A DNA stretch of 64,000 bases from Malachius bipustulatus (lineage: Eukaryota; Arthropoda; Insecta; Coleoptera; Melyridae): assembly GCA_910589415.1 (NCBI GenBank), contig OU342630.1, positions 71,978,186 to 72,042,185 of the forward strand, given 5' to 3'. The translations under genes were made by a program, and so were the position numbers. The number at the start of each line of letters is the position of its first letter. Position 1 is the first letter of the stretch. The notes under the pieces were generated by a model. It was not told where the DNA came from. It saw only the letters and a program-made list of their open reading frames with translations, and ran no database searches. Shown in pieces: positions 11,701-26,700 of the stretch.

Positions 11701-14700
11701 CCACCGCAACCTCTAGAGGGCGTTAGCTGATATGTGAGCAAATATGCGGATTTCTATCGGCAAAATGTCGACAAAAAAAAACTTAAAAAAAAAACTTTAA
11801 AAGCCACTACTCGTAGGCCCGTATTCATCAATAAATATAACCCCTGGGGTTATATTTTGGAACATGTCATTGGTTTAAAATTCGTAGCGTTCGTAGGCTT
11901 TGAGCATTAGACCAATCAGCTGTCAGGAAATTCAAAATATAACCCCAGGGTTATATTTTGAAGTTTGATGAATACGGACAGTAGTGGCAATTTAACTTTC
12001 ACCATTTTGATAATAATTTTTGACAATCAGGACGCGCTGTTCTACCGTGTAATGCTCCATGTTTACTAACTCCCATCTGTCAACTTTTGATCTGTCACGT
12101 CATCATCATGTGACATTATGACTGTCAAACATGGCGCGCAATTCAAATCTTGCGCTCTTATTGACACACCCTATAGTAAATGCCATATACTCACATCATC
12201 GGTCAATTGTAGATCAGAGTTAGATGCATTTGCCGACATGACTGCTTTTCTTCTGTAACAGAAAAAAATTATCCATTAAAAAAATTTCTATGAGCCTCAA
12301 AAGGCCTAGCAAGTATTTTCGAGTCATATCTCTACTTTTATGTTTATTGTGGGTACATTGTGGAGACCGTTAGTGGGGTCCCGAATTTTTTTATTTGTCC
12401 AAATTATTCGAAATATGAAGTGAAACAAACAGTTGAGTCACCTTTTTTTTCATTTTTTTTAACAAATCTAATTAAGCAACAATTTGGCAATTACGCTTTC
12501 ACATTTCAATAGTTGCTTAAAATATTTATAATAATATTATCATTTGTCAACATAGTTACGATAGGTTTCCATAGGTAACACTGTGTGAGCAAAAAAATGA
12601 AAACGTAGTTTAGGTGGGGAAAAACTTTATATCTGAGATTGAATCTTTAAATTTGTGAAGCAAACAGAATCTTTCGTTAGGGTTAAGTTACCCACATATT
12701 ATACATTAAATTAAAAAAATTAAGTATTGTTATTTACTTATTACTGTATTACTTATACGTAATACCTAATATGTACACAGTGGTTTATTGAATGTCCCTT
12801 ATAATATGGGAAACTATATTTTAGGCGTTACAATAAAAGTTTAATTACAAAAATGGTTTATTTCAAACTTTATTTATACTTAGGTATATAATAGGGTGAT
12901 TGATTGAAACGCCACATTAGAAGTTTATGGAGAACGAAGAACGGTAACGATCTGACATTTTGGTTATGGCTATAATGGCATACCTATGATCCGTCGAATG
13001 AAAATATTTTCAAGATGACAACACTTCCGGAAATACCGGAAGTCGCTATCAACTTTGTTATTTTAAATTGAATGGTTCATTTTTTATTGCATTTTTTGAT
13101 TTAAAACGTTATTCTAGAGGAACTTTAATATGATTTGATGTGAAACGTATAAATAAAAAATGTCTCATCGTATCGTATTTTAAAAAATAGACTTTTGATG
13201 GTGTGAATTTGCAATAAAATATTGTCGAATTCGGGACGCTCTGTACATAAAGTGTCACTTATAAAAATTGCACTATAAACTTGAAAACTTCCTTTACTCA
13301 TACCCTAAATTTGAGCAACTTTTCTTCAAAAATGGCGGCAGTAGATGATATAGGTAAGGCATCACGTTGAATTGTAAAAATAAATCAACAAAGTCCAAAA
13401 ATCTCAAAAATGACTACACTTAGGTCTGGAGAATCACAGACAAAGTCCCTCTAAAATAGCGTTTTAAATGCAAAAAAATTAACCATTCCATTTAAAATAA
13501 TATTTAAATAAGCTGATAACGACTTTCGTTATTTCCGGAAATGTTGCCACCTTGGAAATATTTTCATTCGACGGATCGTATGACATTATGGTCATAACCA
13601 AAATTTCAGATCGTTACCGTTCTTAGTTCTCTATTAACTTCTAATGTGGCATTTCAATCAATCAACCTGTATATAGTTTATTAAAAAATTGATACCTTTT
13701 GATATACAGGGTGGAGAAGTTGCAGTTTTTTAAATGGGAAATCCTGTACAATGTTAAGTACATTTCCATATCGGCGTGAGAAAATTCAATTGCAATTGTT
13801 TTTCACAGCTTAAGCGATTAATTTACTATCAAGTGAAAATCGCAATAACCCATTTTGAAAGCATGCAATTTCCCTTGAACCTTGAAACCGGCTAAAGATA
13901 GAAGGAAACGACTTAATTAGGTATGTCTCTATCTAGTTTTCATGTATCCTCCTGTTGAGTGAATGACCTTGTATACCAGGTAGAATAATGTTTTGATTTT
14001 TTTTTTTTTCATTAAAAAACATCAAGTAATTATTGTAAAGTTCAAATAAGGACACCGAGCTCCTGTTGGGCCCAAAAAGATAAGAATCGCTGAGCATAAA
14101 ACATAGTAAATAAAAATTACAAAAAAAAATTTCCCTTCCCAGTCTATTGAACACGTTCTGATGGTAGCGGCTACATAATTGGATTGTTTTAATTGATATT
14201 AATAAACATATTATCAAATCATCCATTTAAAATCTTCGTAAATAAAAAAGTCGTGATTATTGGAACGCTATACTGACAGCCACGCTTTCGGCCAGGGACT
14301 TTCAATTATTATAATAAATAAAATCAATTTTTAGCAAACAAAGCCTGGCTGACAACGTCTGGCGAAGATTTCCTATTGCAATATATTTTCAATTTAAACC
14401 ATACCCAAACAAAGAAAAAATAGTGTATTTTTTGTTAAAAAATACACTAATAGTAATAATTTCTATAAATAAAATATTTTTATAATAATCGAAATAAATA
14501 ATAAAATTTCATGAGTTCCGGATCCCTGGCCGAAAGCGTGTGGCTGACCAAAGCGTCTTTGACTTGGGTGAACAAGTATTACAATAAAAGCTACATAAGT
14601 ACTTTTATCAAAAAAAATAATATGAAAATCACCCTGTATTAACGTTCATCCACACAATAGGATACCATGTGAAAAGTTAAGACAGGGATACGTGTATAAA

Positions 14701-17700
14701 CCATTTTACTGTATCTTTCGGTGTTTTTATTTAATGTAAAGCTGCTTTAAAAAGGAAAATTGTTTTTACTGGTTTATAGCTCAAAAACTACTCAAATTGA
14801 ACTCGCAACTGTAATAACCATTATTTTTGATTTTTTTGACAAAATAAATGTGCAATACAGAGTGTCCTATTTACAAACCATAGACGATTTCGTCACTATA
14901 ATGAGGTGTAGTCCTGTATAAAAATATTCACAATGAACTGCGCCTATAAAATTAAATAATTGTTTTTGCTTACATAATAATATGCTCTCCACGCTTCCAA
15001 TAATTATTCTTAAAAATCATAATGTTAATTTTAATTTTAATTTCTATAATTCAATCCAAAGACGACCCCCGCTCCCCCAACTAAAATAAATAATTTTATC
15101 ATTTTCATATTATTAAATTACCCTGGAAAGAAATAATAATTGAGCCCTTATAGAATTTTATTACCCTCTACTTTTAAAAAAATATATAATAAAAATTGCT
15201 AATAAGATCTTTAATTTCCTCTTTCGTTGACTTTCAACTTCCATCTGCAGCTATACATACAGGGTGATCCCGAAATGATGAAAGGAGTTAGTACCATGGC
15301 ATTCATTGTGTATTAAGCTTATTTACTTTTTTCTCCAACATGACTTCTTTAAGAAGATACGCGAGAAATTTTGTGATAAAAAAGTCACAACAATGCACTC
15401 CAGTCAAACAACACTGCATTGCAGTCTAACAAAGTGTTTCAAACAGTTATCATTGTGGGGATACAATACATATCCGATAATATTGTTCGAAATTTGTTTT
15501 AGTTCCATTTTCAAGTTCGAATTCGGATAACGATACCACATTGACAAATCTTATTGAACTCACGAATATGCAGACTTTGGATGGCTGTAATTCCGAGATA
15601 ATAATACAAATAAAAAACAAACACTATGGTAATATAGTTATAATATGAAACGGTGTGTTTGTGGAAGTTGTACCATGCTGATTTGATTTCTTGAAAAAGG
15701 AAACTTTATCATCTCGGTGACGAAGCCGAGGAAACAGTTTTTGTTTTATACTTACAGTCTTTTCTGAACATTCCCTACACCCTGTATACCGTGTCCGTCA
15801 TTTCGGAATCACTCTGTAGAGATAATAAAATAATTTATGCAAGAAGTAACCACCGACGTGTTACTACGTTGAAGGAGTTGAAAATTATTTTGTTTGAACC
15901 GACGTGGCGCCTTAGACCGAAAGATGAGAACAAAAAATCTTTTTTTTTCAAAACAAATTTTTTGTTCTCGAATTTCGGTCTAAGGGGCCACGCCGGTTCA
16001 AACAAAATAATTTTAACTAAAAGTTTTATTCTTCACAAGAAAATGGGCCAATATCAATATTTTAAGGGGTTTTAAAAAACAATAAATGTAATTTAAAAAA
16101 TTTTAAAACCTGTGAAATGTCCCAAAAAATAGCAGAAAAATGAAGTTTTTAAGCACGTGACTCATAGTATAAATGACGAGGGAATGAGCCCCCAAATCTC
16201 CTGTCTCCAAGCTGCTATGATTATTATCACTTGCTATCCTGATGAAGCCAAAATTTTTTGGCGAAAGCTTGATGTTAGCATAAATGATGAACATTGAATA
16301 AAGAGACCAAAAAACTTCTCGAAACCGCAAAGCCTTTATCCCGTCATTCAAGATAATAAAATAAATATTCAACATAAATTTAGTGGGTAGGTATGTACTG
16401 AATAGCATTTTTTAGTAATGTGGATAATAGTGAACTTCTGCATAATATAATACCTACATGTACTTACCGATATTGATGCTTAGGTATATTCTTGATTATT
16501 CACAACTTCAATTCCACAAAACCAAAACAAACAATAACAGAACCAAAACCAGACAGCTGGAACCACAAGAGGAACCAGGAAGCAATATGCTACAAAACTA
16601 CAAACAAAAAACAAAGCCAAAGCTTTTTTGTCAAAGCAACAACTGAACTGAACTGAGCTAACTGACTGCTGAAGTCGAAGTTCGAAGTGGAAGTGGGGTG
16701 GGAAGTGCCGATGGCGATGGCCGATGCCGAACCACAGAAGAGTTTTTAGTTGTCAAATGAAGGGTAGGGGAGGTTACGCTTAGTAGGATGACTATTACCT
16801 AGTTTGCTAAAATAGGAATATAATGACTTAAGAATGATCAACCAGTGCGTTCATACTTTGAGAGCGCTCTACATTCTAATTCTAGTCTAGGTCTATATAG
16901 GTCTAAGGTTATGCATGTTAGAAATACATTATGTATATGATGTCGCTATCATAATTCTTAATAAATACTGCCATAAAAATTTCCACTCGGTATCTTTTTA
17001 ACGGGACCCATAATCTGTTTTGGTGAAAAAATTTGGAAATATTTAATTTGGGCTTAAAAATTTGTAATTTTCAGAGCCATGAAGATCACGACGTAGCATT
17101 GTCCAAATACAAAATAGCAGTCCAATCACAGCCAGATTCAGTAGCTTTATGGAATAACATTGGGATCTGTTTTCACTCCAAGCAGAAATATATTGCGGTA
17201 AGTCGTAAGTCATTGGTAAGTGAGTAAGCGAAAAGGTGGTGAACTTGAAATTAATACACAATGACAGCTTTACACCAATCGGAGAAGAAGTGATGGCTTA
17301 AGTCATCAGGGTTGCTCATTCATTAGTGCGTCATAATAGTAGCTTTACTACATACTAGAATTTGAAATAATAACATAAAACCATAAGCTGTTCCACCAAA
17401 TATGACTCACCGTTTTTTTTTTATATTTTTATATTGTGCAGTGGTCTTTTTATAAAATCACAACATCAACTTTTTTTATTTCAAAAGCCATGGTACATTT
17501 TCATCAAGTTTTATTCTATTTATAGATGAAAGTTCTAATTTCTGAGTAAAATGACATCTATGTTGCCTATACCAACTCTCCCGGTTTATGCGCTAATAAA
17601 TTTTTTTGAAAAAAAATTAAAATGTAGCCGTGCAGAAAACTTGTAGAAACCTTAGAAAAAAATAGTTTTTGGTTTTCATTGTAAAAAACTGTCATATCAT

Positions 17701-20700
17701 GCACCAACGTATATTATGTGTACCTATATAGACAAACAGTATACTCAGAAAAAATGTATAAAATAGGTTTTCCCTGAAATGCATCCATAAGGATGACATT
17801 TATGTAATGTTCCTTTAAGTGGATAGATAATAGATATACCGTAATTGTATGGTCTAAGAAAATAACTTCTATATAAATACCTGCTCAGGATAAGAATATT
17901 TCTATTGTGAAGTTTATTTGAGTATTTCAGATAGGTAAAAATAAAGAAACTCATTCAGCATGAAGTATGGTAAATATAATCCCTTAATCTGGACACTAGA
18001 CAGACAACATAATTTGTTCTAGATAGGAAAATAATTTCTATTTGATTGCCTTTCCTCCTACGCTAATCCTATACATATTATAAGCTCTTTAATACCTGCC
18101 TGGGAAGTTTGTCCTGCAATGTTCTGTTACAATACATCCATTTTGTATACTATAATATCTATAACACGCAGTACTTATATTTTTTATGTAGGTACTGTGT
18201 GCCCCAGGTTAGCCGTGTATTGTAAGTACGTATGACAAACAAAAGATTAGGATCTCGGCTCCTTTATTTAGGAGACACGACAAGGTTAAATTGGGTAAAG
18301 TTTTAGAGAATTTTACAACTTATACCTACTTGAAGTCCCTCATCAAACATTCATGGCTACATGGATTATGAGATATTTTGAAGAGTGGAGAGAGGAGAAG
18401 CAGAAGAAAAATGCTGTATTTTCTAGATATATTCGAAAGAAGAAAAACCTTCTTAGGGCAACTTTTTATATTATAAGAATATGACAGTTTGGTTTGATTT
18501 TAATTTTCGTGTTTCTGGCGGAGGGGGGGATCGTGACACCTCCACTGCGACCGAAGGTGTATTGTGGCTTGTGGCAAAGCTAAAAAAATATACGATTTAA
18601 TCACATTGTGCAAAATATTAATATTTAATCAAATCAAAAATTCACAAGAAAAAAATGGCTTAATAAATTTAGTACAGGGTGTTTCTTAATAACATACTAA
18701 AGCTTCAGGGTCTGATTTCTCAGGTCATTTATCGAAAGAAAGTTCATATGAACATATGTCCGTAACGGCATGAATTTTTTTTACGGGGTGTTGAATTTTT
18801 GTTTTTTTTTAAGAGTTATTTTTTATTATCTCCGAAAATAGCTTAGATATTTTTTTCAATATAAGCATAGCTTAATGGATTATAATACCGCATATTTTAA
18901 TTGGGAAATATTTCCGTCAGCAAAATATCAGCAAAAATATCCGTGTAGCCAAATGTCAGTGGCGCACTAATTTTCTTTTTTTTTAATGTCAGAAGAATGT
19001 TAGCAGAGACGCCACTGCTGGAGCAATAGAAAAACTTGTCTAATTAAAATATGTGGCTTTATATGCTATGAAGACATGTCAAATTTGGGAAAAATATTTA
19101 AACTACTTTGTAGATAATAATAAAAAAAAATAACTCTTAAAAAAAATTCAACACCCAGTAGAAAAAACTTTAAGCCCTTGCCCTTGCGTACATACGTTCA
19201 TATAAAATTTTCTTCTTAAAATGACCTGAGGAATCATAGCCTGAAGTATTAGCATAAACTATGTACCTAATTAAGAAACATCCTGTATTCAATAGAGAAA
19301 AGTCATCCTAAGGAATGAAGTGTTATACAACATGCATCGAAAAGTTCTTATTTCTCGAGATACAGGGTGTTAAGTTTTCTGAAAGAATTTTTTTTTTTAA
19401 TATCTCAAAAATGACTCGATGTAATTTCCCAAAATTTTTCATAGCAAATAGAAGGATATGATTTGGTGCAACCATTGAAAAATTCTTCAATCCAGTGGCG
19501 GAGGATGTGTTGTTAGATTTTTTAATGAATAATTTTCGCGCCACTGACTTTAATGCCGATTTGATATTTTTGGTAGACCCCCCCCCCCCCCCCGTTTTGT
19601 TTACAGGAGAAAAGTCATCTCACGTTTTTGTTGTAGGGCCCATTGTTCCGAAATACTTCACAATGTATAACCGTACATACATTGTCATTAAAAATCAATG
19701 AATAGAGTATTTCGAAAAATTAATAATTTTAGTGATCGTTATTGAAGCGTGCTGTATTATCAAAAACTTGCATGGCTGTTACATTGCGGACTATCTTCAA
19801 AACAGTCGTACAACAAAAACGTTTGATGAATTTTCTCCTGTAAACAAAACGAGGTGTTATCAAATCGATAATCAAGTCAGTGGCGTAGAAATTATTCAAT
19901 AAAAAAGGTAACAACACACCCAGATCTCCGCCACTGTATTGAAGAATTTTTCATTGGGAGCATCAAATCATGTAGGTAATTCAATTGACTTTGAAAAATT
20001 TTGAGAGATTTCATTGAGCCAATTTTGATATTATTAAAAAAAATCTTTCAGAAAACTCAAATCTCGGGATTTAAGAAATTTTCAATGCATGTTGATTTTG
20101 AAATGAAGTTACGCAACTACAGGGTGTCCCAATATTCCATGGACATGGAGCAACCACAGATTACTGAGGTAAAAAAAAGTCGCTCGGACCAAACTTATTC
20201 TATACCACAATGCTTCGTTTGTCCGTTAGAGGGCTTCAAAGTCTTTTGAAAATTTTAGTTTTTTTTGAAATAGCTCAAAGTCGGCTGATTCAAATTCGAT
20301 GAAATTTAGTAGGTAAATTTCTTATTAAAAGTACTAATTTCTGATCTACATGATAATTTGACGGAAACCCGGGAAGGGGTGAAACTACCCCCTACCCTCC
20401 ATTAAAATCGATCGTAATTGTTGATAGGGTAGCAGGAACGCTGTTCATGTTTTTTTGTTTGAAAGATACATCGTTTTAGCCCATTTTTGGTCTCTTACAA
20501 AAATCTGTATCTTTCCGAGGTGCTATGTAATAAAATAAATTAGTCGATGATAACTAAATTTTTATTTCATTCTTTTAATTTGAAATAAAATTTTCAATTG
20601 TCAGGTGATTATTTGATCTAATCTCATAAAAGATGCTCGATGTGGGCGCCGGTTTGGACCCTAGAAAGTTCCATCCTGCGCAAAAAAATGATTTGAACTT

Positions 20701-23700
20701 TTCTTGGAACCTCGTCGTTTTGCAAACTGTTTACTGCGTTTGAAAAAAACCGTTTGCAAACACCTGAAAAAAAAAACCGAACCATACTAAAACCATACTA
20801 AGTTTATGAGATTAGATCAAATAATCACCTGACAATCGAAAATTTTATTTCAAATTCAAAGAATGAAATAAAATTTTATTTAGGTACCATCGACTAATTT
20901 ATTTTATCACATAGCACCTCGGAAAGATACAGATTTGTCTCTTTTTAGGAAGTACAATGAAAATATAAATGGGAAGATAGATTGTTAATTAATTTTTCTA
21001 AAAAATAATATATAAATAATGTAAAATAGATTTGATTTAATAATTAAGTTATAAATTAATAACCTTTATGTTGTTATTGGCATTTTTACATTGTTTGTAA
21101 ACTTTTACCGGAAAACTTTTCAAATCAAAGTAAATTCAGAAAATATTTTTACATTAATTTTATCATAGCAATTTCCATGTAGGTACCGAAGTTTAGAAGT
21201 TATAGAAAGTCGTCTTTCCAGACGATCTCCAAATCATAATCATAACTCGTCTTTTTTATAAAACGGCAGACACGCAGTGTAGGTAATAGTAAGTAGCAGG
21301 ACTATATTATTCCGAACTTTGAATTTGGATTGCCCCTTTGTAAGAGGCTAAGTTAAAATGGGTTCACTTTGTGAAGTTGGTCGATGGTGTTCCGTATTGT
21401 GAGGTAATTCTGCTCTCTACTAATAGCTTCAGTAGAACGTGAGATGCGAGCTGGCCTCGATTTAACCCAAATTCAAAGTGTATTGTTGTAAAGCAAGGGC
21501 GCATTTGGGATCTTCACCTTTCTGGACTCTTGTTTCCTACACGTTGGAACAAAATATCCCTCTGCTTCTTATCTAAGTCGTGACTTGTTTACATGATACT
21601 CAAAATATTTTATATACAAATAATTTACATACCTATGAACATGAAAAGCTAGGATCTGATCTTCAGTCAGAGAGCCAATGCTAACAAACCTTTCGTGTTA
21701 TCACGTTGAGGCTTATTACCGAGGCAGAGGGAGAGATAATAATTAAATTCAATATGACTACCTACCTATATTTATATTAATTAGCCATAGTAACTATTAC
21801 ATGATGTAAACATTTATCCTTCCTTTACTCTATTGTAGCAGTTGTAGTCTTTTTTAGGCATTCTGCATGTGTAACATACGAGTAGAGTGGGCTGTTTAAG
21901 ATGTTACTATCCCTTTTATGGGAAACTATAATAGGTGCTACAATAAATTCAAATAAAAATGGGCGCGGCGCATCTACTTAAAGTTTCAAATTATTCTATA
22001 AAAAATATAGCTACACTTTTAATCAATTTCTAGCGAAGTATGACAATGACGAAACACAAGTCAAAAAATATTAGTTTCATGAGGACGTTGTTAATTAAAA
22101 AATTATTTGGCTAGTATAGTCTTTATTGTATAATTTTTGTATTCCGAGCTTTCGAGAATCAATTGAAAATTATCGATTATATTATTGATTCTCGAAAGCT
22201 CATAATACAATAAAGATTATAGACTAATCGTTTCTCTTCTTATGCCTAAGCCTCATTCCCATTAGGACCAATATTTCCTCATTCATCCAGGGCTTCTTCC
22301 CTTTTTTACTTCCTCTATCGATCGTTTCTTCTGCTCATCCTCAGCTCCTTCTGCTCATGGAATTTCTAACCACTACCCATATTTATTAGATGTTTTCTTT
22401 ATGTGTATTATCTCGTTCTCTATATAATATCCCAGTCCAATTGTTCATCTACGTCTTCTTTATGGTGTTCTTTTTGCTCTTCGCTTGCGCTGACCCAGTC
22501 TATTTTGTTAGTTGGCTTTGGTCTCTTTATTTTTTAAAAGTTTGATTCCGAGGGTTATGTTATAACAACTGAGTTGTGATCTGAGTTTATATCACATCCT
22601 GGGTAAGTATGTCTTTGAGTTAAGAACGGAACGCCATTTTTAAACTGGGTTTTAATCGCAATGTAGTCAATTTGGTTCCGTATGACTTTTCAAATTTTAT
22701 CTTGCGGGGATTTCCATCTATACAATCGTCGATAGGGTAGTTTAAAGCAGGTGTTATTTACTAGATTGTTTTCTTGGCAGAATTCAATGAATCTTGTGCT
22801 TCTCTAATTTCTGCGTCCTAATCCATATAGTTCCGTTAAGTTTCCCACCTTCTACTTCCCTATCTCGGCGTTCCAATGCCCCATATAAATTTTGACTTCA
22901 TGCTGCTTCGTATACTTCTCAATCTTTTCAACGTCTGCATAAAACTCTCCGAGCTCATCCGCTCTCTGAAAAGGACTCTCCGACGTGAGAGCATACATTT
23001 ACACTAAACTGACGTCAATCTGTTGGTCGTTTAATTTAATTAGCATTATTCTCTCAGTGACTGATAGAACGCTCTTTACAAGTTTCGTATATTTCTTGCT
23101 ACCACCAGTACAGCGACTCCGTGCTGTGTTGTCGCCTCCGGCAAACTTCCGTTCATCCGACAGCATCCTCCAGACACTCCAGATGCAGCACACTGATGAG
23201 TTCCAGTAGAACTAAACACGTGTCTGTGCTTGATTTGGTACTCTGGAAGGCTCTGCTGTTGGATATTGGAAGCTCCTCTCGATTGGAGTTTCGGGCACTG
23301 CCAGCATGACAACTGTTATGGGCGATGGAGTAATTTTCCGAACCCACCTAACAGGCTAGTAATTGCACTTTATGTGCTTTATACTCATTGACCTGCATTT
23401 CTCTCTTTTATGCATAAATAACAGCTTGTTTCCCCTCGCCGTATTAACTACAGCCTCACCCTTCCATCTCACCTCACTCATACGGCATACCCAATATGTC
23501 CCACTGCTTCATCTTCTACATCTCGCTCTTTGCGTTCGTTAGCTTTCCTGTCTGTATTTACATTCCACGGAGTAATCGATATATTTGATCTTCTAAAATA
23601 TTGCATATATTTGATCTATTAATATTGCTGACATTGCTATCATAGAGATTTCTTATGCTGACGACCTGGGAGGTCCTATGTTCTGTGCTTCCTCCCCTGT

Positions 23701-26700
23701 CGGATCTTGGCTTCCGTTGCACATGATCAGTACGCCGTTCCTTCAATTTGTTTACTGCCATCCTGATTGTACTAGGAATGCTCTGGCAAGCCTTTAATGC
23801 ATTGATGTCCCGTTGCCTTATGCATTTATCAGTTGACCATGTTGTTGGTTCGTCCGTCTTTAGGAATGATTGCTAGGACAAGAAGGCGCCCTTGCTTTTG
23901 TTGGCTCATTCACCCAAGCTGTTGGCCATCAAGAGGGAACTGCTTATTCTGGCAGTTTCTCGATCGACAGACTTTTTAGTAAACTAGCAGAGTGCACCAC
24001 GTGCAGGTGAGGTTGTCAATTGGGTCAGCATTTTGATTTTGAGGGTCACCCCTTACATCTCTTCAGAACCTTAAAATTAAAATTGGTTAAAACACCTTAA
24101 GGTTAAAATTGTGCAACTTTGTCCCAATTTAACCTACTCCGCTCTCCCAAGGTAACCGAGATCCCAATGCTTAAGCTCTAAAAAGGAACGATAATATGCA
24201 AGTTGACAGTTTGTCGAAATTTAATACATAATTGAACTAATTTTCTATTCCAACTGTTTTTCCATTTTATATGCCCCAAAGTTTTCGCGTCGCACACTGT
24301 ACAGAAAAACATGTCTTATATCTCCCAGTATTAACTTGTCAGGAATAGCTTTATGCCTTTCAACCGAAAAAAAAACAATACCGGGTAGCCGGTCGCTCAC
24401 GACCAAGCAACAGTGATGGGTGATATTCATCGAACTGTAATTTAGTCACCGATTTCTAAGACCAACTGGAAGTAGAAATCAGTCGTACTTCGTACACAAT
24501 TAAACTGATTGGTCTCCATAGTATAGTTGCTTAGAATCGTATACTAAGGGAAGGGATACATTTTGAAACCTGTTGAAATTTCATATTTTATGAATCTCAG
24601 ATTATAATTTCAATTTTTTTTTATTAGGTATTTATGTTACTAAGCGAACAACTAACGATTTTGACCAAACGAAAACGAAAAACGTACCCATCTGAGGAAA
24701 AAACGACTAACTTACCTTAGTCACTCGCGTTTGGTCGCCCACGACCAGTTGTTTTGTATTGATTTTCTCGGTGGACAAACGGCCTTAGTCGACATCCAGG
24801 GTACATTTAAACGGCTTCGGAAACAGCTAAAACATAAAACGCAGTTACTGACAAGAAGACGCTACCGTTGAAGCGACCAGCTGGAAATAGAATCCAACTT
24901 TCGTGGAACGAGTAACTTTTTGCTTAATGTTCAATATAAAGCAAGTAGAAACTCAATCACATTAATTAGGATATTCTCGAATGTCAAACATTACTCTTGC
25001 CAAGCAAAGTTTACTTTCAAACTTAAATAATTCATAAAATAATTACATACCTAATTATAAAATGTACCGGAAAAGTTATTTTATTGCAAAGTAAACTTTA
25101 TTCTACTAGTGAATGTTTTATTATTACAGCATTTGACTAGAAAATTACACTATGAAGAGAGACAAGGGAGCTATAATAAGATAACTAAGGTATAGAAACA
25201 TTAAAAAAAATTTGCGAAATTAAAAAAAAAAGGTTTTGAAAATGCAAATAGGCGTTTTTCATTCACGGTGTGAAAATGTAAAAATATACAGAGTGTAACA
25301 TTTAAAATAAAAAAATAAAAAAGTTGATGGTTACTTCTCATAACCGGAAGTGGCGAAGGCTGTAAATATTATTTGAGTTCAGTTCATCGAAATTGAAAAC
25401 ATAAAAAATGAGGAAATTTTCAGATTTCTATTCCAATCATGTTTCCATTTAAGAATACCCTACAGTTCTCGCCCTCAACCTGTTTAAAATCAAATTGCGA
25501 TAGCAAATTGTAAATTGATTGGTAGTAGAAAAAAGTGAGCGTTTATTGTCAATATTTTGAATAAAGTATGTGATAGGTAGACCCTTCCTTGTTAAAATCA
25601 GGAAAACATCCAAATAATTTCAATAGGAAGGACGAAGAAATGAAACTGCAGGGAACTTGGCATCATCTGACTCAGAAGTCGATGACGTCATCGGAGAGAC
25701 AGACCGTTGCGAGGGCGGAGGGGGTATGTCGTCAGCGGACCATCAGTCATAAATCGTAGCACTCTTCCAGTCATAAGAATAGGAAGTTGTGGTTTAAACG
25801 TTGAGAGCAAACGTCCAAATAATTATCACAATATTCTGAAAATTAAACTAGTGTTTTATTAATTAATTAATACTGGAAGACAAATTTTTATACGGAAGCA
25901 AAAATGTCTCATCAATCCAATAATAAAGTTTTGCTATTAAAATTTCCCCATTTACTCTTTCCTTCCAAATCGGAATCATTTGAATATTTTATTCGCAAAA
26001 CAACAGCCTCATTTAAATTCCGAGTAATGGTTTCGTTTCAATCTGCAATTTAACCAATAAAATCTACCTCAAGTACCGCGAAAGCTGCAAATATGGGACA
26101 GAATAGTCAATGACTTCTTTCGTTACCTACTCACTGAACTTTATAAGGGTTACGGAAATTTCCTTCGATCATCTCATGGATTTTCTGAATCTGGGTTGGG
26201 TAATGCTGTCAGCTAGTCTGACAGATTCATTTGCCTCTTAATAGAAATACGTCCCTATCGACGTAAATAATATCTCAATGAAAAAGGAAAAAGCCAGACA
26301 CTTTATAATAATAATAGCATGTTACTGAAATGCTATTTTCATCAAACTAGACTATTACTCATAATTTTATTCTGCGAAGATTGACAAAAATACAGAGAGG
26401 TACACAATATATAAGTGAATACGGGAAATTCAATGGAAATAACTGCACTTCCACAAATACCGGAAATTGAACTAATTTCGTTATTTATTTTAGCAAGGAC
26501 ACCTGTATATTTATTCAAAAACCGGTGGCTTTCAAAGTGGAAGTTTAAATGGGCAATACCGAGTTGAGCCAAGAATTTTGTTCCTCGATAATGCCACAGC
26601 TCAATTGGGCGAAAAACGATATATGAGGAGATTATCACAGACAATTAAACATAACTGGTTGGGCAAGAAATACTCGTGCGCCTTTCCCATTTATGTAGCA

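Noticed and set aside
22985..23347. Five overlapping short frames as separate genes
   Set aside because: All are shadows or broken pieces of the antisense LINE endonuclease region.
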